Below are positions 1 through 9,341 of a stretch of DNA of 64,000 nucleotides, piece after piece. The DNA lies in assembly GCA_965248715.1 (NCBI GenBank), contig CBDFKB010000008.1:1550001-1614000 (forward strand), read 5' to 3'. Position 1 is the first letter of the stretch, and each line of letters opens with the position of its first letter. A program made the position numbers and the translations under genes. Origin of the DNA: CBDFKB01 sp965248715 (GTDB taxonomy: Bacteria; Pseudomonadota; Alphaproteobacteria; Rhizobiales; Rhizobiaceae). The notes beneath the pieces were generated by a model. That model did not search any database, was not told where the DNA came from, and saw only the letters and a list, made by a program, of their open reading frames with translations.

Positions 1-2402
1 TCGTCGACCATGCCTTTCAATTCACGCGCCGGAGCACCGGTTACCAATTGGGCGAGGAACGCGACCCCGTTGACGTCTTTCGAGCCGCTGCCGGCTTCCG
101 CGCCGCCAAGGGCTGCTTGTTTGCGAGCGCCCGCAAGCTCGCGTTCAAGTTTCTTGCGTTCTTCCAACAGCGATTTCAGCCGGCCCGCCGCAGCTTGCGC
201 CGGCACTTTGAGGAGATTGGCAATCTCGCTCAAACAGGTTTCCTGCTCAATCAAATAGTTTAGCGCTGTCTGGCCGGTCAGCGCCTCCAACCGGCGCACG
301 CCGGACGAAACCGCACCTTCGCCGATGATCCGAATCAAACCGATCTCGCCGGTTGACGCCACATGGGTGCCGCCGCACAATTCAAGCGAATATGCTTTTC
401 CGCTGGCCGGGTCGCCTGGATTGCAACCCATCGACACTACCCGGACCACGTCGCCATATTTTTCCCCGAACAGCGCCATTGCCCCAGCTTCGACCGCTTC
501 GTCAACGGCCATTTGCCGGGTTGTCACCGGCGCGCTTTGCCGCACCACCTGGTTAGCAAGAGTTTCCACCCCGGCCAATTCCTGTTCGGATATGGATTTT
601 GGATGGGAAAAGTCAAATCGAAGCCGGTCAGGCGCCACCAGCGAACCTTTTTGTGCAACATGGGTGCCCAATATTTGGCGCAGCGCCTCGTGCACCAAAT
701 GGGTAGCCGAATGATGGGCGCGCAGGCCGGCGCGCCGGTCATGATCGATTTCCAGTTCAACCGGCAGATCGGCGCGCAATTTCCCCGCCTCAACCTCGCC
801 GACATGGACATGCAATCCGTCGCCGGCTTTTCTTGTGTCGGTAATCGACACATGGCCACCTTCGAACCGAATGGTGCCAATGTCACCCAACTGACCACCG
901 GACTGGGCATAGAACGGGGTCTGGTTGACGACAATTTCCACCGCGTCGCCAGCCACCGCGCAATCGGCTATCTTGCCATCAATGACCAATGCTTGAACGA
1001 TGCCTTCGGCCTTATCGCTGGCATAACCGAGAAATTCTGTAGCGCCGAAGCGCTGGCGCAGCTCAAACCAGATCGCCGCATCAGCGCTTTCGCCGGACCC
1101 GGTCCAATTGGCGCGTGCCTCTTCTTTTTGCCGCTGCATCAGTTGGTCGAATGTGTCAATATCAACCCCAATGGAGCGCGCGCGCAGCGCATCTTCCGTC
1201 AAATCAAGCGGAAAACCGTATGTATCATAAAGTTTAAACGCGGTTGCCCCATCCAGACGGTCACCGGCCTTTAGGCTCTTTGCCGCGTCGCCAAGCAGCA
1301 CCAGCCCCCGTTTCAAAGTCTTACGGAAGCGTTTTTCCTCATCAAGCAACGTGTCTTCGATCAACGGCTGGGCGTGCACCAGTTCGGGAAAAGCCGCACC
1401 CATTTCGCGCACCAAAGTTCCTACCAACCGGTGCATTAACGGCTCTTCGGCACCCAACAAATTGGCATGGCGCATGGCGCGCCGCATAATCCGGCGCAGC
1501 ACATAGCCGCGTCCCTCGTTCGACGGCAACACATTGTCAGCGATCAAAAAACTCGATGCCCGCAAATGGTCGGCGATCACCCGGTGGCTGGCCTGGTTCT
1601 TGCCGCTTGCCGCCACCCCGGTCTCTTGTTCGCCGGCGGCAATGAGTGCGGAAAAAAGATCCGTATCGTAAATGTTTTGTTTGCCCTGCAACACGGTTGC
1701 CATGCGTTCCAGGCCCATGCCGGTATCAATCGACGGCTTCGGCAGATCGACCCGGTTTTGCGGGTCGAGTTGCTCGAACTGCATGAAAACCAAGTTCCAA
1801 ATCTCGACGAACCGGTCGCCATCTTCATCTGCGCCGCCGGGCGGACCGCCAGCTACCGCCTCGCCATGATCAAAAAATATCTCCGAACACGGGCCGCACG
1901 GACCGGTATCACCCATCGACCAGAAATTGTCGTGGGTGGCGATGCGGATGATGCGATCTTCAGGCAGACCGGTGATTTTGCGCCACAAATCATAGGCCTG
2001 GTCGTCCTCGGCATAAACCGTTGCGATCAGCCGGTTCGCAGGCAGGCCAAATTCGCGGGTAACCAGGTTCCAGGCAAGTTCAATCGCCACATCCTTGAAA
2101 TAGTCGCCGAAGGAAAAATTGCCGAGCATTTCGAAAAAGGTAAGATGGCGCGCAGTGTAGCCCACATTGTCGAGGTCATTGTGTTTGCCGCCGGCCCGCA
2201 CGCATTTTTGCGAGGTGACAGCACGAACATAGTCACGCTTTTCCAACCCGGTGAAGACATTTTTAAATGGCACCATTCCGGCATTGGTGAACATCAATGT
2301 CGGATCATTGCGCGGCACCAACGGACCCGACGCGACAATTGTGTGGTCGTTACGGGCAAAGTAATCGAGAAAAGTCGATCTGATTTCGTTGACGCCGCTC
2401 AT
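1..2402 (-). CDS. alaS: Alanine--tRNA ligase (partial, C-terminus outside window)
   Basis: Charges tRNA-Ala with alanine in the cytoplasm and edits mischarged Ser/Gly. The reading frame opens at complement 2402 (MSGVNEIRSTFLDYF) and stays open to the left edge, so about 800 of the usual ~880 residues are present and the end of the C-Ala domain is missing. The class II aminoacylation domain shows TNAGMVPFKNVF near the N-terminus and GDTGPCGPCSEIFFD around complement 1875-1915. The editing domain shows the metal motif HHSATHLVHEA at about complement 685-720. An ATG one codon upstream (2405) is an alternative start. It lies downstream of recA in the same orientation, the usual alphaproteobacterial recA-alaS order, with a 374 bp gap. 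Confidence 0.96.
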   Translation of the reverse strand, partial: MSGVNEIRSTFLDYFARNDHTIVASGPLVPRNDPTLMFTNAGMVPFKNVFTGLEKRDYVRAVTSQKCVRAGGKHNDLDNVGYTARHLTFFEMLGNFSFGDYFKDVAIELAWNLVTREFGLPANRLIATVYAEDDQAYDLWRKITGLPEDRIIRIATHDNFWSMGDTGPCGPCSEIFFDHGEAVAGGPPGGADEDGDRFVEIWNLVFMQFEQLDPQNRVDLPKPSIDTGMGLERMATVLQGKQNIYDTDLFSALIAAGEQETGVAASGKNQASHRVIADHLRASSFLIADNVLPSNEGRGYVLRRIMRRAMRHANLLGAEEPLMHRLVGTLVREMGAAFPELVHAQPLIEDTLLDEEKRFRKTLKRGLVLLGDAAKSLKAGDRLDGATAFKLYDTYGFPLDLTEDALRARSIGVDIDTFDQLMQRQKEEARANWTGSGESADAAIWFELRQRFGATEFLGYASDKAEGIVQALVIDGKIADCAVAGDAVEIVVNQTPFYAQSGGQLGDIGTIRFEGGHVSITDTRKAGDGLHVHVGEVEAGKLRADLPVELEIDHDRRAGLRAHHSATHLVHEALRQILGTHVAQKGSLVAPDRLRFDFSHPKSISEQELAGVETLANQVVRQSAPVTTRQMAVDEAVEAGAMALFGEKYGDVVRVVSMGCNPGDPASGKAYSLELCGGTHVASTGEIGLIRIIGEGAVSSGVRRLEALTGQTALNYLIEQETCLSEIANLLKVPAQAAAGRLKSLLEERKKLERELAGARKQAALGGAEAGSGSKDVNGVAFLAQLVTGAPARELKGMVD

Positions 2403-2776
2403 CATTGGCCTGCTGGATTTGGTAGAAACGTTTCGCCAGGCCCGCATCAATGATGTCCGGCGCCCGATCATGCAGGGATTGCTTATGTTGGAACGCAATC
2501 GGCGTCAACGCCAAGCACAACTGAGCCATGTGTTTGCCGCCAGGCCGGTTGATCGGCTGACCAACCCCTACCCGCTTTCACATAAGCCAATCGATCCAAC
2601 GATGCCGGAAAAATTGCCGGCAGGTATAATGTATAGTGAAAGAAAATTCGCGCCGCTGAACCGCTCACAACCAGATAATGGAACCCAGCATCACCCAACC
2701 GGCCCCAAAATCCAATCGATTTCGGGACCGAAAAATCTTGGTATAGCAACGCGCATCGGCGGCCGGTAAAATCGTT
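2403..2776. other. recA-alaS intergenic region, no gene seen
   Basis: A 374 bp gap between recA and alaS. Short frames here resemble no family and have no ribosome site. A small inverted repeat, GCCGG / CCGGC around an A-rich loop, lies at about 2603-2622. A TTGGTAT near 2740 resembles the outer end of the ATACCAAGGGA elements found elsewhere in the window, but it is too short to call one. No T-run terminator for recA was identified. Confidence 0.4.
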
Positions 2777-3898
2777 CTAGCCCTTGGCAGCATCCGGCAA
2801 GGCGCCGCCATCATCGGCTTCAATTTTAACACCGTCGCCATCAGTGCCGACCTCGCCTTCAAGCAATTGTTCGGCAATCAGCCCGGCATTTTGCCGTAGT
2901 GCGGTCTCGATCTCATCGGCGATAACCAAATTATCACGCAAGAACTGCTTAGCGTTCTCGCGCCCTTGGCCGAGCCGTTCGCTATTGTAGGAAAACCAGG
3001 AGCCGGATTTCTCGACAATACCGGCCTTGACGCCAAGATCGATCAGTTCACCGTTCTTCGAGACCCCTTCGCCATACATGATGTCGAACTCGACCTGTTT
3101 GAATGGTGGCGCCAGCTTGTTTTTCACCACCTTGATCCGGGTCTGGTTGCCAACCACCTCGTCACGGTCCTTAACCGCGCCAATGCGGCGGATGTCGAGG
3201 CGCACGGAAGCATAAAATTTCAATGCATTGCCACCAGAGGTGGTTTCCGGCGAACCGAACATCACACCGATCTTCATGCGGATTTGATTGATGAAGACTA
3301 CCATGGTGTTGGAGCGCGAGATCGAGGCGGTCAGTTTTCTGAGCGCCTGGCTCATCAGCCGTGCCTGTAGGCCTGGCAATTGGTCGCCCATCTCGCCCTC
3401 AATTTCCGCGCGGGGCGTTAATGCGGCAACCGAATCGATCACCAACACATCCACAGCACCGGACCGAACCAGTGTGTCGGCGATTTCCAGCGCCTGCTCG
3501 CCATGGTCGGGCTGGGAGATCAATAATTCATCGAGATTGACCCCAAGCTTGCGGGCATAGATTGGGTCAAGCGCGTGTTCGGCGTCGATGAAGGCGCAAA
3601 TTCCACCCAGTTTTTGCGCTTCGGCAATCGTATGCAGGGTCATGGTGGTCTTGCCCGAGGACTCCGGGCCATAAATCTCAACCACGCGGCCACGGGGCAG
3701 GCCGCCAATGCCAAGCGCAATGTCAAGGCCAAGGGAACCGGTTGACACTGTCTCGATTTCGGCAATTTGTTCATTCTTGCCGAGCTTCATGATCGAGCCT
3801 TTGCCGAAAGCCCGTTCAATTTGCGTTAGCGCCGCCTCCAGCGCCTTGCCTTTATCCACTGAATTATCCCTTACCAGCCTCAGCCCATTATGTGCCAT
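2777..3898 (-). CDS. recA: Recombinase RecA
   Basis: Forms ATP-dependent filaments on single-stranded DNA, drives strand exchange and activates LexA self-cleavage. The Walker A loop GPESSGKTT is at about residues 77-85. The core is canonical through VVFINQIRMKIGVMFGSPETT, and the C-terminus is acidic (GDGVKIEADDGG). Length is 373 residues. The frame is open 26 codons further upstream, but the start MAHNGLRLVRDNSVDKGK matches the family N-terminus and is preceded by AAGGGA at good spacing. A GTTC-N7-GTTC box lies about 120 bp upstream, indicating LexA control. Downstream is alaS. Confidence 0.98.
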   Translation of the reverse strand: MAHNGLRLVRDNSVDKGKALEAALTQIERAFGKGSIMKLGKNEQIAEIETVSTGSLGLDIALGIGGLPRGRVVEIYGPESSGKTTMTLHTIAEAQKLGGICAFIDAEHALDPIYARKLGVNLDELLISQPDHGEQALEIADTLVRSGAVDVLVIDSVAALTPRAEIEGEMGDQLPGLQARLMSQALRKLTASISRSNTMVVFINQIRMKIGVMFGSPETTSGGNALKFYASVRLDIRRIGAVKDRDEVVGNQTRIKVVKNKLAPPFKQVEFDIMYGEGVSKNGELIDLGVKAGIVEKSGSWFSYNSERLGQGRENAKQFLRDNLVIADEIETALRQNAGLIAEQLLEGEVGTDGDGVKIEADDGGALPDAAKG

Positions 3899-4018
3899 GT
3901 TGTTTATCCCTTGTTCCACATGGGTTGCCGCCGCGCAACCGAACTCGTTTGTACCACTTTTGTTCTTATTTGGCAACGACTGAATAATCTGCTGTTTTTA
4001 TGGAAGTAAATAGCATTT

Positions 4019-4033
4019 GTTCTGTTTTTGTTC
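4019..4033 (-). promoter_or_regulatory. Alphaproteobacterial SOS (LexA) box of recA
   Basis: GTTCTGTTTTTGTTC is a perfect GTTC-N7-GTTC direct repeat, the LexA operator known for alphaproteobacteria. It lies about 120 bp upstream of the recA start, inside the divergent recA / adenylate cyclase gap. It most likely represses recA; whether it also affects the cyclase on the other strand cannot be told. Confidence 0.8.
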
Positions 4034-4174
4034 AGCGCCACGTAGGGTTCATTTCCGGTGACTGACGATGTTTGGGGTTCACCAACCGATTCCTGAGACC
4101 AAAGCCCTGCCTTTTTCGAACCGCGCAAAGGTCCTATATGTCATTGATCTTAATCCGCCAGGAAAAGATCGCCC

Positions 4175-6043
4175 ATGCAAGCCGCACCGCTATCGCAACA
4201 ACCAGTCCGACCAAGGCGAGCGATTTCCCTGCGCTGGTGGCTGGTATTGACGTTTGGCGGGCTGATCGCCGTTGCTCTTTTGTCAGTGCTGGCAATTACC
4301 ATTTGGGCCAATGCCGCTAACACATTTTCGCTCCTTAATGACCGAGCGGTATTGTTGCTCGACGGCATGCAGGACGATATCCGCGACAAAACCCGCGCCG
4401 CCGGACAGGTGCCACGCACGCTAGCAACGCTTTACGCCGATGGAAAATTCGAGATTGATCAACCGGAAGGCTATCGGCAAATCCTACGCACGCTGATCAG
4501 CGCGGTGCCGGTGGTCGAAACGATTATCGTGATCGACCAAAACAATAACCGCGCGATCACCCACCGGGGGCCAAATGGCGAATATTTCGATATTCCATTT
4601 GGACCGTCTGCCGAAGATGCGCCGGTCGAAACCGTGCGCGAAATCATCGAGAATGGCGGCGGCGGCGACGATCCGGTGTGGTCCGGCCCGCATTTCATCA
4701 ACGATATCTTATTTCATTTTGCGATCATGCCGCTGAAACGTAACGGCGCCATCGACGGGGTGGTGATCGCCGCCATCGGCCGGCATAATCTAAATCTGAT
4801 TGCGGTCGAACTAGCGCAAAGCTTTGGCACTACGGCATTCATCTTGGATCGAGGAAATCTGGTTGCCCATTCCGGCTACCCGGAATTTTTCGAAGGCAAG
4901 GCGTCGGTAGCACCAGCCGATTTTCCTGATACCACGATGGTTGGATTTGCTGGTTCCACAGCCCTCGACCAGTTTGACAGCGCCAAGCAAAAGGGTGTTT
5001 CAATCACCGAAAGCGAAGGCGCTGACGGGCATGTGTTCATTACCCGCAAATTCGCCGGCCTTGGCGGCCATGAATATGTGCTCGGCGCTTATTTCGAAAA
5101 AACCGTAATCGAAGACGAGGTCGAGCGCCTGGCCCTGTCGGCGCTTGCCGGGTTAGCGGCGTTGTTTGTCGCTATCGTGTTGGCGGTATTGCTGGCACGC
5201 CGCATCTCGCGCCCGCTTTACAATATAGCCAAGGTCGCCAATCATCTCTCAGACTTGGAATTGGATGCGATTTCCCCCCTGCCGCGGTCGCGCATTCGCG
5301 AAATTGACGAGCAAGCGCGGGCGATGAACGCCATGACCTCGGTGATTGGCCAATTTATCCAATATGTGCCGAAATCCCTGGTTAGCCGGCTGATCCAATC
5401 TGGTACGGATTCTACCCGCTCGGTCGAACGCGAAGTCACGATCCTGTTTTCTGATGTCGCCGGTTTCACCAGCCTGTGCGAGACCATGAATGCAGTCGAA
5501 ACCGCCGAATTCATCAACCGGCACTTTGAGTTGGTGGCGCAATGTATCGCCCGCAACCATGGCACCGTAGACAAATTTATGGGCGACGGGGTGATGGCGT
5601 TTTGGGGCGCACCGGACGCCGACGACGACCATGCGGCGCACGCCGTGGCGGCAGCCAAGGAAATAATGGTGGCACAACACGCACAAAACCGCGCCCGCGC
5701 TAAAGGCGGTTTGAAATCGCTGCGCATGCGCATTGGCATCCATACCGGGCGCGTGGTGGTCGGCAATATCGGTGGCGGCGACCGGCTCAACTACACCATC
5801 GTCGGTGATGCCGTAAACGTCGCCAACCGGCTGGAACAACTTGGTAAGGAAATTGATCCCGATGCCGAAATCCTGATCTTGGCAAGCGAACAATGCGTCG
5901 CTAAATTGCCGTCTAACAGCGGCGCAACGTGGATCAGCAAGCGGCTTTTGCGCGGCCGCGAGCATATGATCGGCGTCTATCGTATTGACGCCGAGGGCAT
6001 TGCTGCAACTTTTGGTGAAGCCGGCCAAGATGCCGTGGCCTAA
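4175..6043 (+). CDS. Membrane-bound class III adenylate cyclase with HAMP domain
   Basis: Makes cyclic AMP from ATP at the inner membrane, probably in response to a periplasmic signal. There is a membrane segment at about residues 24-46, an extracytoplasmic sensor region (about 47-318), a second membrane segment at about 319-340, a HAMP-like linker, and a catalytic domain at about 418-560. The metal-binding aspartates are in ILFSDVAGFTS and FMGDGVMAFWG. VDKFMGDG has the lysine that selects adenine, and VNVANRLE carries the transition-state Asn and Arg. The catalytic set is therefore complete. AGGAAAAG precedes the ATG. The sensor region resembles Cache-type domains by layout only; its ligand is unknown. 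Confidence 0.88.
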   Translation: MQAAPLSQQPVRPRRAISLRWWLVLTFGGLIAVALLSVLAITIWANAANTFSLLNDRAVLLLDGMQDDIRDKTRAAGQVPRTLATLYADGKFEIDQPEGYRQILRTLISAVPVVETIIVIDQNNNRAITHRGPNGEYFDIPFGPSAEDAPVETVREIIENGGGGDDPVWSGPHFINDILFHFAIMPLKRNGAIDGVVIAAIGRHNLNLIAVELAQSFGTTAFILDRGNLVAHSGYPEFFEGKASVAPADFPDTTMVGFAGSTALDQFDSAKQKGVSITESEGADGHVFITRKFAGLGGHEYVLGAYFEKTVIEDEVERLALSALAGLAALFVAIVLAVLLARRISRPLYNIAKVANHLSDLELDAISPLPRSRIREIDEQARAMNAMTSVIGQFIQYVPKSLVSRLIQSGTDSTRSVEREVTILFSDVAGFTSLCETMNAVETAEFINRHFELVAQCIARNHGTVDKFMGDGVMAFWGAPDADDDHAAHAVAAAKEIMVAQHAQNRARAKGGLKSLRMRIGIHTGRVVVGNIGGGDRLNYTIVGDAVNVANRLEQLGKEIDPDAEILILASEQCVAKLPSNSGATWISKRLLRGREHMIGVYRIDAEGIAATFGEAGQDAVA

Positions 6044-6069
6044 TTTGCGATATTCAACATAAAGTTACC

Positions 6070-6175
6070 TAGTGCGTGTCACCCAAAAGTGGGTACCGGT
6101 TTTGGGAAAAATGACACGCATAAACAAAGAGATAGCGCGGCGAAGCTATTCCAACGCTTGGTGACAAGCGCTAGC
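6070..6175 (-). repeat. Family D palindromic repeat, single diverged copy
   Basis: Read on the minus strand this matches the unit of the 38.2 kb array: a block starting TAGCGCTTGTCACCAAGCG, then a hairpin block. Here the hairpin ends are GCGTGTCA...TGACACGC around CCCAAAACCGGTACCCACTTTTGGG rather than GCGTATTC...GAATACGC. It lies between the cyclase and the DksA-like gene. It resembles the dispersed intergenic palindromes of alphaproteobacteria. Confidence 0.75.
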
Positions 6176-6316
6176 TGGAAAATAGTACGAATCTCTTCGA
6201 AATTTGATCCAAATCAACATGATGGCATGATTTTTACCTAGAGTCTTACGATGCATGACGGACGACTACTTGCATGTTAGGATGGACATTTGCAGTAGTA
6301 CGCCAAGGAGATGTTC

Positions 6317-6646
6317 ATGATCGATAGCAAGATCGATACCGGCATGTACCGCGATCAACTTGTGGCACGAAAACGCGAGCTGACCGAGCGCCTGACCCAG
6401 ATCGAAGGCGAACTCGACGAGGCGCCACCGCAAGACGTCGAGGATCGGGCCACCGAACGCGAAGACGATGAAGTGCTGGAAAGGCTTGGCAATGCCGGCT
6501 TGCGCGAATTGCGCCGTATCGAGGCGGCGCTGAAGCATATCGATGATGGCAGCTACGGCATTTGTGCGCAATGTGGCGAAAATATCTTGCCTGAACGCCT
6601 AAAGGTGGTGCCGCACACCATGTTGTGCCGCAACTGCGCTCGGTAA
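6317..6646 (+). CDS. DksA/TraR family C4 zinc-finger protein
   Basis: A 109-residue member of the DksA/TraR family, whose proteins enter the RNA polymerase secondary channel and tune transcription, often together with ppGpp. It has an N-terminal helical hairpin rich in charged residues (about 5-75) and a C-terminal zinc finger with cysteines at about 83, 86, 104 and 107 (CAQC ... CRNC). It is shorter than E. coli DksA (151 residues), nearer to the TraR/YbiI-like group. AAGGAG ends right before the ATG at 6311 and sits 6 nt before the ATG at 6317, so 6317 is the better start. Its targets are not evident. Confidence 0.85.
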   Translation: MIDSKIDTGMYRDQLVARKRELTERLTQIEGELDEAPPQDVEDRATEREDDEVLERLGNAGLRELRRIEAALKHIDDGSYGICAQCGENILPERLKVVPHTMLCRNCAR

Positions 6647-6855
6647 CGCCCTTTCCATCATAGGACCGGCGATTGAGAAGCGGCAGGCTATTTCACCAAT
6701 GCAGAGCCGGGTTGAAGCGATCGATGCCCGCCAAACTTGCGGCACCAAACCAAGATACCTTGCGCAACGTTGCCTATTGATGTTGTATTGGCGCAGCAAT
6801 CCGCCGGCCAATTTGTTGGCGGATAACCGCCAATTTCTATTGATGCGAGGTCGAT

Positions 6856-7650
6856 TTGCAGTTTGCCGACAATTCGGGCGTATGCCTGCATTATCAGGTG
6901 CTTAGCGCTAGCGCTGATAAGCCGACAATCATTTTCATCAATTCGCTCGGCACCGATTTTAGGATTTGGCGCGATGTTATCATCCGCCTTGCTGGCGACT
7001 TTTCGATCCTCGCCTACGATAAGCGCGGCCACGGCCTTTCCGACCTTGGCGACCCACCCTACACGATTGACGATCATGTTGATGATCTGGAATTTTTGAT
7101 CGAGCGCCTTGGCATCGAAAAGCCGGTATTGTGTGGCCTGTCGGTCGGCGGCCTGATCGTTCAAGGACTTTGTGAGCGGCGTCCGGAACTCCCAGCGGCG
7201 ATCATTTTGTGCGATACTGCCCACAAGATCGGTACCAGGGAAATGTGGAATGACCGCATCGATGCGGTATCGAAAGGCGGTATCGCGGCTATCAGTGAAA
7301 TCGTGCTGGAGCGCTGGTTTACGAATGAATTCCGCGACCATTCGCTGGAATTGCCTGGCTACCGCAATATGTTGGAGCGCACTCCCGCAGCTGGGTATAG
7401 CGGCACCGGCGCCGCTATCCGCGATGCCGACTTCACTGCTGCAGCCAAGGAAATTACCGTACCGAGCCTGTGCATAGTCGGTGACGAAGACGGTTCAACG
7501 CCACCCGAACTGGTGGCGGCGACCGCAGAGTTAATTCCAGGCGCCGCATTTGAAATTGTTGCCGGCGCCGGCCACCTGCCCTGCATCGAGCAACCAGAAG
7601 CATTTGTTGATCTGATCCGCAAGTTTCTCGCCACGATATATAAGGGGTGA
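6856..7650 (+). CDS. pcaD: 3-oxoadipate enol-lactonase
   Basis: Hydrolyses 3-oxoadipate enol-lactone to 3-oxoadipate, the last ring-derived step of the protocatechuate branch. It is an alpha/beta hydrolase of 264 residues with nucleophile elbow GLSVGG (Ser96), acid in VGDEDGS (about 214) and catalytic His in GAGHLP (about 241). It starts with TTG: GAGG ends 5 nt upstream and no ATG or GTG would keep the conserved N-terminus. It is first in pcaDCHGB, 7 bp before pcaC. The enzyme is full length, not the PcaL fusion. Confidence 0.93.
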   Translation: MQFADNSGVCLHYQVLSASADKPTIIFINSLGTDFRIWRDVIIRLAGDFSILAYDKRGHGLSDLGDPPYTIDDHVDDLEFLIERLGIEKPVLCGLSVGGLIVQGLCERRPELPAAIILCDTAHKIGTREMWNDRIDAVSKGGIAAISEIVLERWFTNEFRDHSLELPGYRNMLERTPAAGYSGTGAAIRDADFTAAAKEITVPSLCIVGDEDGSTPPELVAATAELIPGAAFEIVAGAGHLPCIEQPEAFVDLIRKFLATIYKG

Positions 7651-7657
7651 AGTCGCC

Positions 7658-8053
7658 ATGGCGCAGAAGCAGGCTGATCATCGAAAACTTGGCGACAAGA
7701 CCCGCCGCGAGGTGCTTGGCGACGCCCATGTCGATCGCGCCGCTGCCGCAACCACAAAATTCGATGCACCGTTTCAGGAACTGATCACCGACGCCGCATG
7801 GGGTCGGGTTTGGGGCAATGACCGGTTGACCCGCCGTGAACGCTCGATGATCTCGATTGGGTTGCTGGCAGCCCTTGGTCACTTGGAAGAAGTGGCCATG
7901 CATGTGCGCGCCGCGCGCAATACCGGCGCGACCATCGACGATCTTTCCGAAGTCATGCTGCATGTGGCGATCTATGCTGGGGTGCCGGCGGCCAATGCCG
8001 CAATCAGGGTTGCCAAGGTGGAATTCGCCCGCCAAGAGACGGAAGAGGTATGA
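7658..8053 (+). CDS. pcaC: 4-carboxymuconolactone decarboxylase
   Basis: Decarboxylates 4-carboxymuconolactone to 3-oxoadipate enol-lactone, the substrate of PcaD. It is a 131-residue all-helical carboxymuconolactone decarboxylase protein with the conserved core LTRRERSMISIGLLAALGH and HVRAARNTGA. It lacks the CXXC of AhpD-type relatives, as expected for PcaC. Its last codons overlap pcaH by 4 bp (ATGA), so the two are translationally coupled. Confidence 0.93.
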   Translation: MAQKQADHRKLGDKTRREVLGDAHVDRAAAATTKFDAPFQELITDAAWGRVWGNDRLTRRERSMISIGLLAALGHLEEVAMHVRAARNTGATIDDLSEVMLHVAIYAGVPAANAAIRVAKVEFARQETEEV

Positions 8054-8760
8054 GCGCGGGGAAAAACCCAACTGGGCGTGATTGGCAAAGCCACCCGCCA
8101 TTAATTTATGCAGAATATAAGTCGACGGTGCTGCGCAATCCGCTGCATCCTTTGCTCAACGCCACGGGCCTGGCGGCGGATATGTCTGGCCCGGTGTTTG
8201 GGCACAGCGATGTTGACAAAGGCGAGGCCGATTTGACTACCAACGGCCGCATCAACGGGGAGCCGATCGGCGAGCGGATCATTGTCACCGGCAAGGTCGC
8301 CGATGAAAACGGCCAAGGGGTGCCGGCCACCTTAATTGAGATCTGGCAGGCCAATGCGGCCGGGCGCTATATCCATCGCGCCGAGGTCCACGACGCGCCG
8401 CTTGATCCGAATTTCTTTGGCGCCGGGCGCACGATTACCGACCAAGATGGCAAATATCGTTTCATCACCATCAAACCCGGCTCCTATCCCTGGGGCAATC
8501 ATCCCAATGCCTGGCGACCGGCCCATATTCATTTTTCGCTGATCGGGCCATCGATTGCCGCACGCTTGGTGACCCAGATGTATTTCGAAGGGGACCCAAC
8601 TTTTCCCTTCGACCCGATTTTCAACGCAATCGCCGATGCCAAAGCACGCGAACGGTTGATCGCGCGCTTCTCGTTGGAAGAAACCGAACCGGGCTGGGCC
8701 CATTGCTACCATTTCGACATTGTGTTGCGAGGTTCCAACCCAACACCGTTCGAGGATTAG
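8050..8760 (+). CDS. pcaH: Protocatechuate 3,4-dioxygenase beta subunit
   Basis: Carries the active-site Fe(III) of the enzyme that cleaves protocatechuate between its hydroxyls to 3-carboxy-cis,cis-muconate. The iron ligands can be placed by family alignment: Tyr107 (GRYIH), Tyr146 (PGSYPWGN), His159 and His161 (PAHIHFS). Length 236 is usual for beta subunits. It overlaps pcaC by 4 bp and is followed 5 bp later by pcaG, whose product is the non-metal partner. No pcaQ or pcaR-type regulator lies next to the operon. Confidence 0.96.
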   Translation: MSAGKNPTGRDWQSHPPLIYAEYKSTVLRNPLHPLLNATGLAADMSGPVFGHSDVDKGEADLTTNGRINGEPIGERIIVTGKVADENGQGVPATLIEIWQANAAGRYIHRAEVHDAPLDPNFFGAGRTITDQDGKYRFITIKPGSYPWGNHPNAWRPAHIHFSLIGPSIAARLVTQMYFEGDPTFPFDPIFNAIADAKARERLIARFSLEETEPGWAHCYHFDIVLRGSNPTPFED

Positions 8761-8765
8761 GCACG

Positions 8766-9341
8766 ATGGCGAGGCGAAAACAGGCGGTTACTCCATCCCA
8801 AACCGTGGGGCCGTTTTTCGCTTACGGCATGACCCCGCAGCAATATAATTACCCACTCCCAGACCTGATTTCCAACACCACCTCTTGCGACCAAGCCGGC
8901 GATGACGCGATCACGATCACCGGACGTGTGTTTGACGGTGAAGGTATGGCGGTGGACGACGCCATGGTCGAAATCTGGCAGGCGGACCAAGACGGAACCC
9001 TACCCCGCCGGTTCTCCAATACCGGGTTCACCGGCATCGCCCGCTCCGGCACCGGTGTTGAGCCCCAGGGCCAATATATTTTTCACACAGTAAAACCTGG
9101 ATCGATCGGTGAAAACCGGGCGCCGCACATATTGTTTGTGGTTTTTGCCCGCGGCATGCTGAACCACCAATACACATTGATGTATTTCGACGACGAGGCC
9201 GCCGCCAATCACCGTGATCCGGTGTTCAATCAGGTTCCAGCATCACGGCGCCGCACTTTATTGGCCAAGCAACACGGCATTCACTATTGCTTCGACATCC
9301 ACCTGCAGGGCGCGCAGGAAACCGTGTTTTTCGATATTTAG
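8766..9341 (+). CDS. pcaG: Protocatechuate 3,4-dioxygenase alpha subunit
   Basis: Structural partner of PcaH in the alpha-beta dioxygenase; it shapes the substrate pocket but lacks the iron ligands. The intradiol fold is evident: TPSQTVGPFFAYG at the N-terminus, VEIWQADQDG in the middle and HILFVVFARGMLNH where PcaH has its His pair. The start is ATG 8766 (MARRKQAV), with GAGGAT of the pcaH end as ribosome site. The frame is open 21 codons upstream, but those codons lie in pcaH and do not match the family. Length 191. Confidence 0.95.
   Translation: MARRKQAVTPSQTVGPFFAYGMTPQQYNYPLPDLISNTTSCDQAGDDAITITGRVFDGEGMAVDDAMVEIWQADQDGTLPRRFSNTGFTGIARSGTGVEPQGQYIFHTVKPGSIGENRAPHILFVVFARGMLNHQYTLMYFDDEAAANHRDPVFNQVPASRRRTLLAKQHGIHYCFDIHLQGAQETVFFDI

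Noticed and set aside
363..2453. Long plus-strand frames of 303 and 328 codons over alaS
   Set aside because: They lie antisense to alaS, whose minus-strand frame shows all expected aminoacylation and editing motifs.
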